Positions 35,650 to 44,991 of a stretch of 64,000 nucleotides of DNA are shown here, piece after piece. The position numbers and the translations under genes are program-made. The notes beneath the pieces are model-generated. The model had not been told where the DNA came from, made no database searches, and was given only the letters and a program-made list of their open reading frames with translations. The stretch comes from Mucilaginibacter flavus (GTDB taxonomy: Bacteria; Bacteroidota; Bacteroidia; Sphingobacteriales; Sphingobacteriaceae): NCBI RefSeq assembly GCF_030409315.1, contig NZ_JAUFPS010000025.1, positions 40,812-104,811 of the forward strand. The letters run 5' to 3'. Positions within the stretch are counted from its first letter, which is position 1; each line of letters starts with the position of its first letter.

Positions 35650-38600
35650 TTATTGGTTCTGATACCTGCTCAGTTTATCGTAAAGCACTTTTGGATCAAA
35701 GGGTTTAAGGATATAATCATTCATACCGGCATTGCCAATTTCGCCCATTTGGTTGCTTAACATAGATGCTGTTAGCGCGATGATAGGTAACTGTTGAAAA
35801 TAGGGTTCGGGATTTGAACGGATTACCTGGGTAGCTTCCAGGCCGCCCATTTCGGGCATGTGAATATCCATCAACACTACGTTATAGTTTTGATTGGTTG
35901 TTACTTTGTTTACAGCCTCAATGCCGTTCTCGGCAAAATCGGCATCAGCGCCCCATTTTTTTAGAATTTTGTTGATCAACAACCTGTTTATCTGGTTATC
36001 ATCAACCACTAAAACATTAATTTTAAGTCCTTCTTCCACTTTGTTATTATTGCTATTTTGGTGGCTATCCGCTTTGTTAAAGGTTATGGTAAACCAAAAG
36101 GTTGAACCTTGTCCCAAAACGCTATCCACATTTATTCTTGAATCGTGCAGTTCAATGAGGCGCTTACTTATGGCCAGGCCCAAACCTGTGCCTCCGTATT
36201 TACGTGTAGTATCGGCTTCGGCTTGTTTAAATTGCTCAAATATGAGGTTTATTTTATCACTTGCAATACCAATTCCGGTATCTGTTATCGAAAACCTTAT
36301 CCTGATATCCGTATCGCTTTCCTGGATCACCTTTAAATCGATGGTCACTCCCCCTGTTTCGGTAAACTTAACCGCGTTACTTACGAGGTTTAGGATAATT
36401 TGACTTAAACGGGTTTTATCGCCCAAAATAACCGATGGTATAGCATCATCAATGCTTTTGCTAAGATATATTTTTTTTTCGGCTGCTTTATATTGTAATG
36501 AACTGTTGATGCCTTGCAACAGGTCGCGCAGATTAAGTGGCGCTTTTTCAAGCTCAACGTTGCCGGTTTCCATCTTGGCAAAATCAAGTACATCGTTAAT
36601 GAGCGTTAATAAATTATCGGCCGAAAACCTAAGAATACTCAAATTCTCTTTTTGAGATTCCAACGGGTCATCCTCCAACAGCAAATGCGACATCCCAATT
36701 ACCGCGTTTAACGGTGTGCGGATCTCATGGCTCATTACAGAGATAAACATATCCTTGGCGCGGCTTAGCTGCAAAGCCTCCTCTTTGGCGGCTATAAGCT
36801 CTATCTCGGTTTTCTTTTTGGCGGTGATGTCAATAATTACTTCTACATACTTGTCCACCCTGCCCATACCATCCAATATCACCGAATTAATCACCGAGAT
36901 CCATAGCGGCTGCCCATCTTTACGGTAAATAAGCAAATCTACCTCAAACGATTGTTTTTTGCGAGAAAGTTCACGCGCCCGCTCAATAATAGATACATCG
37001 GTAAGTGCTCCCTTTAAAACATCCCCCAAATGATTACCCTTCACTTCGCTGATGTTGTAACCGGTTATTGCTTCAAAGGCATTATTAACCCACTCAACCT
37101 CGCCCGCGCTGTTGTTAATTACTATACCACTGATAGCCTTACTCGCTACTAATGAGAGCAGCGTTAATTCAGATTCGCTCTTCTTACGTTCGGTAATATC
37201 AACCATAACGCCAATTTGCCTGTCAACCTGGCCAACTTCGTTAAAAACGGGGCTATTTGAAAGTAAGATCCATATCGGGCTGCCATCTTTCTTATACACC
37301 TTCATTTCAACCTCGTAAGGCCTGTTTTCTTTTACGGCCTGCACGGCACTTTCAAAAACAGAAAGGTCTGAGTCTTCGCCTAATAACGACGTGCCGAGCG
37401 ATTTGCCGTCCAGATCGGCAAAAGAGTAGCCTATTATTTTCTCCAGAGCCTCGTTCATCCACAAAAACCGGCCCTCTATATCACGAATAAAAATACCGCT
37501 GGGTGATTTACGAGCCGCAAAGGACAACACTTCAAGGTCCTGCTCTATCTTTTTACGGGCCGATATATCAATAATAACCCTGATAAACTTTTCCACTTCA
37601 CCGGCACCGTTCATGATAACCGAATTGATAACCGTTATCCAAAAGGGGGTGCCATTTTTAGGCGTTATTAAAAGTTCAACCTCGTATGATTCTTTATTTT
37701 TTATTGATTGCACTAACCGGGCCTCGGCGGCGGCATCAATAACGGTACCTTTAAGTGTAGCGCCAATGTATTTATTTTCAACATCGGCAAGGTTATAACC
37801 GGTAATTTGCTCAAAGGCATCATTTACCCAAACCACCTCGTCGGCGGCATTGCTGATCACTACGCCATTGCTCACCTTACTGGCTACCAAAGCAAGTTGC
37901 TCCAAATCCTGCGAAATCTTTTTTTGATAACTAATATCCCTGCCGCTGGCATACCATTTATCATCATTAAAAGTAACCGACCAGCTTACCCATTTTGCAC
38001 CTTGGGCGGGCGTTATAATAATAGTTTCTATTTCAAATTTGCGTTGCTGTTTACCAAGCCCATCCTTCAGTTTTTGAAGCGAATTTTCACGATCTTTTTC
38101 TGTAAAAAAATTCCATATGGGTTGCCCGATAATCTCAACCGCCGAATATCCCAAAATAGATTCCGTGCTACGGTTTACCTGCTCAATATTAAACTGCCTA
38201 TCCATAATACAATGAACATCTGGCGAGCTATCAAACAGGTCATAAAACTCTTTGTGACGGGCAAGGCTAAGCTCAAGATCGTACTTTTGTTTGCGGAGGA
38301 TAAGGTGCGACATTACCTCATCGGCCAGGGTGCGCAGTGCGTCGCGCTGCTCGGCGCTTAATTTGCGGGGTACGGTATCAATTACACAAACAGATCCTAA
38401 CCGATAGCCATCCGGATCAATAAGCGGGGCGCCGGCGTAAAAGCGCAAATTTTGATTGGTTACAAATACGTTATCCCTAAAATCATCATCCTCCAGCATA
38501 TCGCCAATCTCCAGGATTTGGTCGCTAAGGATGGTTGTATTGCAAAAAGCGTCGATGCGGGGAGTTTGCTCCACATCGACGCCTAATTTTGATTTAATCC

Positions 38601-38778
38601 ATTGCCTGTCGGCATCTATTAAAGTAATCAAAGCAACCGGTACATTACATATGTATGATGCCAAACGGGTGATGGCATCGTACTCCTTTTCGGGTAAAGT
38701 ATCTAAAACATGGTATGATTGCAGTGCTGTTAAGCGCGCGCTTTCATCATCTAAAAGTCCATGTTGCTTTGCTGTCAT
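35650..38778 (-). CDS. Hybrid sensor histidine kinase: GAF, four PAS, HisKA, HATPase, receiver
   Basis: A 1042-residue protein with no membrane segment or signal peptide, so a soluble cytoplasmic sensor. A GAF domain fills about 1-160. Four PAS/PAC units follow (about 175-290, 295-410, 420-535, 545-660). The phospho-accepting His is in SHEIRTPLN near residue 685. The ATP-binding N, G1 and G2 boxes are intact (LVSNAVKFT, DTGIGIASDK, GGTGLGLAI). The receiver has its Asp in VLMDIHMPEMGG near 969 and its Lys in YILKPFD. PAS 2 and PAS 4 are close copies. It lies 4 bases after glyA on the same strand, an unusual partner. Confidence 0.95.
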   Translation of the reverse strand: MTAKQHGLLDDESARLTALQSYHVLDTLPEKEYDAITRLASYICNVPVALITLIDADRQWIKSKLGVDVEQTPRIDAFCNTTILSDQILEIGDMLEDDDFRDNVFVTNQNLRFYAGAPLIDPDGYRLGSVCVIDTVPRKLSAEQRDALRTLADEVMSHLILRKQKYDLELSLARHKEFYDLFDSSPDVHCIMDRQFNIEQVNRSTESILGYSAVEIIGQPIWNFFTEKDRENSLQKLKDGLGKQQRKFEIETIIITPAQGAKWVSWSVTFNDDKWYASGRDISYQKKISQDLEQLALVASKVSNGVVISNAADEVVWVNDAFEQITGYNLADVENKYIGATLKGTVIDAAAEARLVQSIKNKESYEVELLITPKNGTPFWITVINSVIMNGAGEVEKFIRVIIDISARKKIEQDLEVLSFAARKSPSGIFIRDIEGRFLWMNEALEKIIGYSFADLDGKSLGTSLLGEDSDLSVFESAVQAVKENRPYEVEMKVYKKDGSPIWILLSNSPVFNEVGQVDRQIGVMVDITERKKSESELTLLSLVASKAISGIVINNSAGEVEWVNNAFEAITGYNISEVKGNHLGDVLKGALTDVSIIERARELSRKKQSFEVDLLIYRKDGQPLWISVINSVILDGMGRVDKYVEVIIDITAKKKTEIELIAAKEEALQLSRAKDMFISVMSHEIRTPLNAVIGMSHLLLEDDPLESQKENLSILRFSADNLLTLINDVLDFAKMETGNVELEKAPLNLRDLLQGINSSLQYKAAEKKIYLSKSIDDAIPSVILGDKTRLSQIILNLVSNAVKFTETGGVTIDLKVIQESDTDIRIRFSITDTGIGIASDKINLIFEQFKQAEADTTRKYGGTGLGLAISKRLIELHDSRINVDSVLGQGSTFWFTITFNKADSHQNSNNNKVEEGLKINVLVVDDNQINRLLINKILKKWGADADFAENGIEAVNKVTTNQNYNVVLMDIHMPEMGGLEATQVIRSNPEPYFQQLPIIALTASMLSNQMGEIGNAGMNDYILKPFDPKVLYDKLSRYQNQ

Positions 38779-38782
38779 TTAT

Positions 38783-40069
38783 CTATTCAGATCCTTCTTC
38801 GCGATACAACGGAAAGTCGTGCATCAGCTTATGAACCCTTTTACGAATTTTCTTGATAGAATGTTCGTTTTCCGGATCAGAAATTACCGCATCTATCAGC
38901 TCTACAATCTCTTCCATATGTTTCTCTTTCATATGGCGGGTTGTAATGGCCGCAGTACCCACACGGATACCCGAAGTTACAAACGGCGACTTATCATCAT
39001 AAGGCACCATGTTTTTATTTACGGTGATATCCGCGCTAACCAAAGCATTCTCGGCAGCTTTACCGGTAATGTTTTTATTACGCAGATCAATCAGCATCAG
39101 GTGGTTATCGGTACCGCCAGAAATGATCTGGTAGCCACGGGCAACAAATGCTGCAGCCATTGCTTCGGCATTCTTTTTAACCTGTACAACGTATTTCATA
39201 TAGCCATCGCTCAAAGCCTCGCCAAAAGCGATAGCTTTAGCAGCAATGATATGCTCTAACGGCCCACCTTGCGTACCAGGGAATACAGCCATATCTAACA
39301 ATGACGACATCATCCGGGTTTCGCCTTTTGGTGTTTTTACGCCGAAAGGATTTTCAAAATCTTTACCTAAAAGGATCAAGCCACCACGCGGACCACGTAA
39401 TGTTTTGTGGGTAGTTGTAGTAACTATATGGCAATGCGGCAGCGGATCTTTTAACAAACCACGGGCAATAAGGCCCGATGGGTGCGAAATATCGGCCAGC
39501 ACCAATGCGCCAACCTCATCGGCAACGGCGCGGATAAATTCATAATCCCAATCACGTGAGTAGGCAGATGCACCACAAATGATCAGCTTTGGTTTTTGCT
39601 CTAAGGCAACTCTTTTAAGCTGCTCATAATCAATTAAACCGGTTTCTTTAACTACACCGTAAAAATGAGGCTCGTACAATTTACCAGAAAAATTCACCGG
39701 CGAACCATGGGTTAAGTGACCACCATGTGAAAGATCAAAACCTAATATTTTATCGCCCGGCTGTAAACAAGCCAACATTACCGCCGCGTTTGCCTGCGCG
39801 CCAGAGTGCGGCTGTACGTTTGCCCACTCGGCATTAAACAATTGCTTGGCACGGTCAATAGCGATGGTTTCAATTTCATCAACCACTTCGCAACCGCCAT
39901 AGTAACGTTTGCCCGGTAAGCCTTCGGCGTATTTATTGGTAGCAACAGAACCCGCCGCTTCCATCACCTGCCGGCTTACAAAATTTTCAGATGCAATTAG
40001 TTCAATGCCCTCTTCCTGGCGTTGTTGCTCCTCATCTAAAAGTTTAAATATTAGTTTGTCTCTTTTCAT
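38783..40069 (-). CDS. glyA: Serine hydroxymethyltransferase
   Basis: GlyA interconverts serine and glycine while loading one-carbon units on tetrahydrofolate. The 428 residues have the family start [25 protein letters not shown], the substrate loop [18 protein letters not shown] and the PLP-binding lysine in [15 protein letters not shown]. The ATG at 40069 is the only good start. The kinase gene follows after 4 bases. The gap upstream contains an AGATnTG heptamer array. Confidence 0.97.
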   Translation of the reverse strand: MKRDKLIFKLLDEEQQRQEEGIELIASENFVSRQVMEAAGSVATNKYAEGLPGKRYYGGCEVVDEIETIAIDRAKQLFNAEWANVQPHSGAQANAAVMLACLQPGDKILGFDLSHGGHLTHGSPVNFSGKLYEPHFYGVVKETGLIDYEQLKRVALEQKPKLIICGASAYSRDWDYEFIRAVADEVGALVLADISHPSGLIARGLLKDPLPHCHIVTTTTHKTLRGPRGGLILLGKDFENPFGVKTPKGETRMMSSLLDMAVFPGTQGGPLEHIIAAKAIAFGEALSDGYMKYVVQVKKNAEAMAAAFVARGYQIISGGTDNHLMLIDLRNKNITGKAAENALVSADITVNKNMVPYDDKSPFVTSGIRVGTAAITTRHMKEKHMEEIVELIDAVISDPENEHSIKKIRKRVHKLMHDFPLYREEGSE

Positions 40070-40108
40070 TATGTGTTTTTAAACGCCGCTAAGATAAGCA
40101 ATTGATAT

Positions 40109-40136
40109 AGATTTGAGATGTGAGATATGAGATTTG
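40109..40136. repeat. Heptamer array AGATnTG x4, upstream of glyA
   Basis: Four 7-base units vary only at the fifth base, apart from AGATTTG being used twice. The array begins 40 bases before the glyA start. It is the inverted partner of the array at 40472-40499. Confidence 0.75.
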
Positions 40137-40281
40137 AGATGGTTTTGCTTAGATTTTACCTACAAGATAATCAGCATAATATAATTTGCCAATCAATAAC
40201 TTACAGCCAATAAATCACTTAATTTTCCAAGATTGGCATCTGATAACATATATGATGATATTAGTGTTGACGATTTGAGTT

Positions 40282-40476
40282 TTATCTAGATAAAAAACGG
40301 GCTCTCATTTTAGCCATAATTTGGGAGTGTTCAATTCCTTCGCCGCTATTAAGCTGATCTTTGGCCTCTTGAATGGCGCGCTTAATTTCTTCAGGCACAT
40401 CGGTCCAAAAATCGTTTTCAGACGAATTATCTGGCAACAAGGGCTGTGCAAAATCATATTTTCTGCTCTTTCTCAT
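40282..40476 (-). CDS. Orphan antitoxin-like protein inside an inverted repeat pair
   Basis: A 64-residue acidic protein ending with EIKRAIQEAKDQLNSGEGIEHSQIMAKMRARF, a pattern seen in small antitoxin-like proteins (helix, short linker with GEGIxH, then a final basic helix). No toxin gene is next to it: glyA follows and scpA precedes. Its ATG lies inside the heptamer array that begins at the scpA stop. The stop is at 40282. Function is inferred from resemblance only; it might be a lone antitoxin left by deletion of a toxin. Confidence 0.6.
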   Translation of the reverse strand: MRKSRKYDFAQPLLPDNSSENDFWTDVPEEIKRAIQEAKDQLNSGEGIEHSQIMAKMRARFLSR

Positions 40477-40499
40477 ATCTCAAATCTAATATCTCACCC
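40472..40499. repeat. Inverted AGATnTG-type heptamer array at the scpA stop
   Basis: Three clear and one partial 7-base unit in the opposite sense to 40109-40136. The scpA stop codon (40494-40496) and the start codon of the orphan antitoxin (40474-40476) both lie in it. Confidence 0.65.
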
Positions 40500-41240
40500 C
40501 TCCTTGGCTGAGATCCAAAAATTATTATACCCCAGTCCTATCTGAATGTCAATAAGCTCTTGTTGCAGCATTTCTAAAACGGCCAAAAAGTTGTATACAA
40601 AATGTACCTTGTTTTCAGATTCTTTGGCCAGAGCCTTAAAATCCATCATTTTATTAATCTTCAGCAATTCGGCAACAGCTTTCTTTTGCTTTTCGATAGT
40701 ATAGGGATATTGCACCACCGTGTGCTTAACCTCGGCACTACGATTGAGGTAATTACGCATCAGGCGTTCATGCACCATCATCAACTTATAAAGACTTATC
40801 TCTGATAGCTCTTCGCCGGGTAATACTACTTTTTCTACCTGCTCCAGATCGTGCTTTATGTTACCGCGCTTTTCCTGTTTAAAACGTTCGTCTTCGTAAG
40901 GGCGCAGTTCTTCGCATACCTCTTTAAACTTTTTGTATTCAATCAGCTTACGGATCAGGTTTTCCTTGGTATCTGCATCATCGCCGGCGGCTTCGCTTTC
41001 GTAGCGCGGCAACAGCATTTTAGCCTTGATACGCATTAAGGTGGCGGCCACAAATATGAACTCGCTGGCAAGTTCCATGTTAAGGCTGCTCATCTGGTGG
41101 ATGTAATTTAAAAAATCGTCGGCAATTTTGGCGATAGGGATATCATGAATGTCCAGTTCATCGCGCTCAATAAAAAAGAGCAACAGATCAAACGGACCTT
41201 CAAACTGGGGCAACCTTATCGCAAAACTATCGTCGATCAT
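40494..41240 (-). CDS. scpA: Segregation and condensation protein A (kleisin)
   Basis: ScpA bridges SMC heads with ScpB to form the condensin complex that organises and separates chromosomes. The 248 residues carry the family start FEGPFDLLLFFIERDELDIHDIPIAKIADDFLNYIH and a C-terminal winged helix (FLAVLEMLQQELIDIQIGLGYNNFWI). scpB is not adjacent. Its stop overlaps a heptamer array, and another array lies 22 bases before its start. Confidence 0.94.
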   Translation of the reverse strand: MIDDSFAIRLPQFEGPFDLLLFFIERDELDIHDIPIAKIADDFLNYIHQMSSLNMELASEFIFVAATLMRIKAKMLLPRYESEAAGDDADTKENLIRKLIEYKKFKEVCEELRPYEDERFKQEKRGNIKHDLEQVEKVVLPGEELSEISLYKLMMVHERLMRNYLNRSAEVKHTVVQYPYTIEKQKKAVAELLKINKMMDFKALAKESENKVHFVYNFLAVLEMLQQELIDIQIGLGYNNFWISAKEG

Positions 41241-41262
41241 GACTGTAAAAATAGGTAAGGAG

Positions 41263-41290
41263 AGTCAAGAATCAAGAGTCAAGAGTCAAG
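41263..41290. repeat. Heptamer array A(A/G)TCAAG x4, upstream of scpA
   Basis: Four exact 7-base units in plus sense, 22 bases from the scpA start. The preceding ATAGGTAAGG (41251-41260) resembles the ATAGGGAAGG head found beside the arrays at 8135 and 50089. Confidence 0.85.
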
Positions 41291-41297
41291 ATTTTTT

Positions 41298-41330
41298 GAT
41301 TTCGGATTTCGGATGTTCGATTTCGGATTT
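41298..41330. repeat. Heptamer array GATTTCG x4, copy 1
   Basis: Units GATTTCG, GATTTCG, GATGTTC, GATTTCG and a partial fifth. The whole 33 bases recur at 49964-49996 with one change, including the odd third unit. Confidence 0.85.
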
Positions 41331-41418
41331 ATTTCTGAACCGCGATTAAACAGATTTATCAGATTTCAGGATTTTGATTAACCTGATTGGCCATTTTTAC
41401 TTACAGCTTACAAAAACT

Positions 41419-41473
41419 GTCTTTGTTCCTTTGTCTATAAGTCCTTGCTCCATAAGTCCCAAAATCCTTGCTC
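41419..41473. repeat. Degenerate 7/8-base array upstream of dxs
   Basis: Eight words starting with GTC, TCC or CTC recur at spacings of 7 or 8 bases (for example GTCTTTG and GTCCTTG), with ATAAGTCC appearing twice. It ends about 70 bases before dxs. Confidence 0.4.
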
Positions 41474-41544
41474 TATTTTTGCGCAAATCCATACGCTATA
41501 TTTATAAATAAATAGCTTACTTTGTAAGTTAAATACGCTAACTA

Positions 41545-43482
41545 ATGTCAATGCAGGTACCGGCCGGAGATTTATTATCGAAAATAAATTACCCTTCTGA
41601 TTTAAAGCAACTTACAGAAGACCAACTTGAAAAAGTTTGTCAGGAGTTGCGCCAGTATATTATTGATGTGGTTTCGGTAAATGGTGGTCACTTTGCCGCC
41701 AGCCTGGGTGTTGTTGAACTTACAGTTGCCCTGCAATACGTATTGAACGCTCCTTACGATCAGTTGGTATGGGACGTAGGCCACCAGGCTTACGGTCATA
41801 AAATATTAACCGGCAGGCGCGAAAAATTCCATACCAACCGGCTTTATAAAGGCATCAGCGGTTTTCCAAAAAGATCTGAAAGCGAATATGACACTTTTGG
41901 CGTAGGGCACTCCTCTACCTCCATATCTGTTGCTTTGGGCATGGCTGTGGCATCGCAATATAAAGGCGAAACAGACAGGCAGCACGTAGCCGTTATTGGC
42001 GATGGTGCCATGACCGCCGGAATGGCTTTTGAGGCGCTTAACCACGCCGGTATCGAAAACTCCAACCTGCTTGTCATCCTGAATGATAACAACATGGCCA
42101 TCGACCCTAACGTTGGGGCTTTGAAGGAATATTTAACTGATATTACCACGTCAAAACCGTATAACCGTTTCAGGGACGATATTGCACACGTGTTGGGCAA
42201 ACTATCTGCCATTGGCCCGGATGCGTTTAAAATAGCTCAGAAATTAGAAAAAAGCATAAAAGGTACCCTGCTTAAACGCAGCAACTTTTTTGAGGCTTTA
42301 AAGTTCAGATATTTTGGTCCGATTGATGGGCACGATGTAAATCACCTGGTAAAAGTTTTGCAGGATTTACGTGATATTCCTGGCCCTAAGCTGCTGCATT
42401 GCGTTACCACGAAGGGTAAAGGCTACGCTTTGGCCGAAAAAGACCAAACCAAATGGCATGCTCCCGGCTTGTTTGATAAAATAACCGGCGAGATTAAGAA
42501 GACTAAATTTGATAAACCACAACCGCCTAAATACCAGGATGTGTTTGGCATATCTATTATAGAACTGGCCGAACAAAACCCTAAAATTATGGGTATTACG
42601 CCGGCTATGCCATCGGGGTCCTCGCTAAACCTAATGATGAAGGCCATGCCTAACCGCGCTTTTGACGTGGGCATTGCCGAGCAGCACGCGGTAACATTTT
42701 CGGCAGGTTTGGCTACACAAGGTTTAACGCCATTTTGTAATATATACTCCAGCTTTATGCAAAGGGCGTATGACCAGGTTATTCATGACGTGGCCATACA
42801 AAAGCTCAATGTAATATTTTGTCTTGACCGTGCCGGTTTTGCCGGTGCCGATGGTCCAACGCATCACGGCGCTTATGACCTGGCTTTTATGCGCTGCATA
42901 CCCAACATGACGGTATCGGCACCAATGAACGAGGAAGAACTGCGTAACCTGATGTATACTGCCCAGCAGGAAAACATGGGGCCGTTTGTGATTAGGTACC
43001 CACGTGGTAACGGTGTTATGGTTGATTGGCAACGGCCATTTAAAGCCATCCCCGTAGGCAAGGGTCGCAAAATTTGCGATGGCGAGGACGTGGCTATATT
43101 ATCTATCGGTGCCATTGGTAACGAGGCGGTAAAAGCTACAGCCGCGCTAAACGCCGAAGGCTACTATCCTGCTCATTACGATATTCGTTTTGTGAAGCCA
43201 CTTGATGAAGCTTTATTACACGAAGTATTCACCAAATTTAGCAAAGTAATTACTGTTGAAGATGGTTGTATTGAAGGAGGCATGGGCAGCGCTATTTTGG
43301 AATTTATGGCCGATAACGGTTACCAGCAAACGCAGGTAAAACGCTTAGGCATCCCCGACAGGGTTGTGGAACATGGCGACCAACCAGAACTTTGGGCCGA
43401 ATGTGGCTTTGATGCCGCGGGCATAGCTCAACAGGTTAAAAACCTGGGGGCAAAAAGGAATACGCATACAATAGCGTCATAA
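41545..43482 (+). CDS. dxs: 1-deoxy-D-xylulose-5-phosphate synthase
   Basis: Dxs joins pyruvate and glyceraldehyde 3-phosphate with thiamine diphosphate, the first step of the MEP isoprenoid pathway. In 645 residues it shows [15 protein letters not shown], the TPP/metal motif [18 protein letters not shown] with NDNNMAI, the transketolase pyrimidine-domain [19 protein letters not shown], and the C-terminal domain. The start MSMQVPAG lies in a normal position. A RelE-type toxin module follows after 10 bases on the same strand, so the two may be transcribed together. Confidence 0.97.
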   Translation: MSMQVPAGDLLSKINYPSDLKQLTEDQLEKVCQELRQYIIDVVSVNGGHFAASLGVVELTVALQYVLNAPYDQLVWDVGHQAYGHKILTGRREKFHTNRLYKGISGFPKRSESEYDTFGVGHSSTSISVALGMAVASQYKGETDRQHVAVIGDGAMTAGMAFEALNHAGIENSNLLVILNDNNMAIDPNVGALKEYLTDITTSKPYNRFRDDIAHVLGKLSAIGPDAFKIAQKLEKSIKGTLLKRSNFFEALKFRYFGPIDGHDVNHLVKVLQDLRDIPGPKLLHCVTTKGKGYALAEKDQTKWHAPGLFDKITGEIKKTKFDKPQPPKYQDVFGISIIELAEQNPKIMGITPAMPSGSSLNLMMKAMPNRAFDVGIAEQHAVTFSAGLATQGLTPFCNIYSSFMQRAYDQVIHDVAIQKLNVIFCLDRAGFAGADGPTHHGAYDLAFMRCIPNMTVSAPMNEEELRNLMYTAQQENMGPFVIRYPRGNGVMVDWQRPFKAIPVGKGRKICDGEDVAILSIGAIGNEAVKATAALNAEGYYPAHYDIRFVKPLDEALLHEVFTKFSKVITVEDGCIEGGMGSAILEFMADNGYQQTQVKRLGIPDRVVEHGDQPELWAECGFDAAGIAQQVKNLGAKRNTHTIAS

Positions 43483-43492
43483 AATTATACAA

Positions 43493-43708
43493 ATGAAATT
43501 ATTGATTGACATAGCAGATAGTAAAGCTGAAAGCTTTATGGAGATGATAAAAAGTTACTCCCAGGCTAAACCTATGACTATATCTGCGCCAGATGCCGCT
43601 CTTTTTGAAGAAATAAAAGAGATAAAAAAGGCATTTAAAAATGCTGAAAAAATAAAATCAGGTAAATTAAGAGGCCGTTCAGTGAATGATTTTTTAAATG
43701 AGTTATAA
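43493..43708 (+). CDS. Antitoxin of a RelE-type toxin-antitoxin module
   Basis: A 71-residue protein (MKLLIDIADSKAESFMEMIKSY, then an acidic/basic helix and RGRSVNDFLNEL). It resembles short Bacteroidetes antitoxins that pair with RelE/ParE toxins and would neutralise the toxin and repress the operon. It overlaps the toxin gene by 11 bases, the usual coupling. AT content is higher than in dxs. Confidence 0.78.
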   Translation: MKLLIDIADSKAESFMEMIKSYSQAKPMTISAPDAALFEEIKEIKKAFKNAEKIKSGKLRGRSVNDFLNEL

Positions 43709-44024
43709 GATTTTAACTATTGCTCCATTTGAAAAGCAATTTAAATACCTCACTAAAAAATATCCTTCCATAAAATCAGACCTTTCTGAACTTGTTTCAG
43801 AGCTCATCACCGATCCCCAAAAAGGGACAGCACTTGGCAACGATTGCTATAAGATTAGGATGGCAATATCATCCAAGGGCAGAGGAAAATCCGGAGGCGC
43901 AAGAGTGATAACTTATTTTGCGTTAAACAATGGAGAAATCTATCTTTTGTCTATTTATGATAAATCGGAACAATCAGATATAAATAGCAAGGAACTGCTT
44001 AAATTACTTGATCTCGTTAAGTAA
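43698..44024 (+). CDS. RelE/ParE-superfamily toxin
   Basis: A 108-residue toxin-like protein. The beta-strand core YKIRMAISSKGRGKSGGARVITYFALNNGEIYLLSIYDKSEQSD has the GKSGGARVI pattern of RelE/HigB-type mRNA interferases. The C-terminal helix (INSKELLKLLDLVK) is typical. Overlap with the upstream antitoxin shows a complete module. The ribosome-dependent mRNA cutting of the family is expected but not shown. Confidence 0.85.
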   Translation: MSYKILTIAPFEKQFKYLTKKYPSIKSDLSELVSELITDPQKGTALGNDCYKIRMAISSKGRGKSGGARVITYFALNNGEIYLLSIYDKSEQSDINSKELLKLLDLVK

Positions 44025-44115
44025 AGGCGAATCATTGTTTCGTTAAGAATTATTCGCTTTCCGCTTGTAACTTAAATCCTCAACCTGCATCTTACAGGAC
44101 ATAAAAGCTACCCCT

Positions 44116-44988
44116 ATGTCCTTAGTCATTAAAAATCTTACCAAACAATATAACAAGCATAAAACCGGTCTGGCCGATTACTCTATCAACATTGAAAAAG
44201 GCGTATTGGGTTTACTTGGGCCTAATGGCGCGGGCAAATCAACGTTGATGAAAATCATCGCCACTATTAGTAAGCCAACTACCGGTACTTTATTTTTAGA
44301 TGGTGAAGACATTGTGGGCAATCCAGATCGCATCCGCAAAATCCTGGGCTATCTGCCGCAGGACTTTGGCGTATACCCCAACCTTAATGCCTACGAGTTT
44401 TTAGAATACATAGCCGCCATGAAAGGCGTGGGCGGCAGCAACCTGCGTAAACGGATTGATATGTTATTAGAAGGTGTTAATTTAACGGCAGATGCCAAAC
44501 GCCCCATAGGCACCTACTCCGGCGGAATGAAACAGCGGATTGGCATTGCCCAGGCCCTGCTTAATGATCCTAAAGTATTGATATTTGATGAACCAACCGT
44601 AGGCCTGGACCCGGAAGAACGGGTAAGGTTCCGTCAGCTGATCTCCGATCTGGCAGATGATTGCATTATTATCCTCTCCTCCCACATTGTATCAGATATT
44701 GAAACCATTGCGGATGAGGTGGCCATTATGAAAAACGGCAAACTGATTACCAAAGCCGCACAGCCCGAGATTATTAAACTGGTTGAAGGCAAAGTTTTTG
44801 AAACATTGGTTGATAATAATGATGTTGCCGGAATTAAAAACGAATACCAGGTGATAGATACCGGCAGGCAAAAGGATAAAACCAGGGTAAGATTTATTTC
44901 GCAAACCGGCGCGCCCGAGTTATCTCCGGCAACCGTGAATGCCACTTTAGAGGATGCTTATTTGTTTTTAACCCACGATAATAAATAA
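44116..44988 (+). CDS. ABC transporter ATP-binding protein
   Basis: A 290-residue ATPase with Walker A GPNGAGKST (about 34-42), a Q-loop in GYLPQDFGVYPNL, the signature YSGGMKQRIGIAQAL, Walker B VLIFDEPTVGLDP and an H-loop in SSHIVSDIE. It energises the permease encoded 3 bases downstream. The C-terminal 70 residues are the extension common in exporters of the CcmA/NatA type. The substrate is unknown. Confidence 0.94.
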   Translation: MSLVIKNLTKQYNKHKTGLADYSINIEKGVLGLLGPNGAGKSTLMKIIATISKPTTGTLFLDGEDIVGNPDRIRKILGYLPQDFGVYPNLNAYEFLEYIAAMKGVGGSNLRKRIDMLLEGVNLTADAKRPIGTYSGGMKQRIGIAQALLNDPKVLIFDEPTVGLDPEERVRFRQLISDLADDCIIILSSHIVSDIETIADEVAIMKNGKLITKAAQPEIIKLVEGKVFETLVDNNDVAGIKNEYQVIDTGRQKDKTRVRFISQTGAPELSPATVNATLEDAYLFLTHDNK

Positions 44989-44991
44989 GCC

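Larger units (their letters stand above)
41241..41544. other. 304-base divergent gap packed with short tandem arrays
   Basis: Between the divergent scpA and dxs genes no coding frame is supported. It holds an A(A/G)TCAAG array (41263-41290), a GATTTCG array (41298-41330), a CAGATTT-like stretch (about 41351-41385) and a degenerate 7/8-base array (41419-41473). Promoters for both genes must lie here, but no exact TAnnTTTG was found. Confidence 0.65.

Noticed and set aside
37807..38361. 184-codon plus-strand frame
   Set aside because: Shadow of the histidine kinase coding region on the other strand, with no domain pattern.
38456..39259. 267-codon plus-strand frame across the kinase and glyA genes
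   Set aside because: It lies antisense to two clearly conserved proteins and has no family resemblance.
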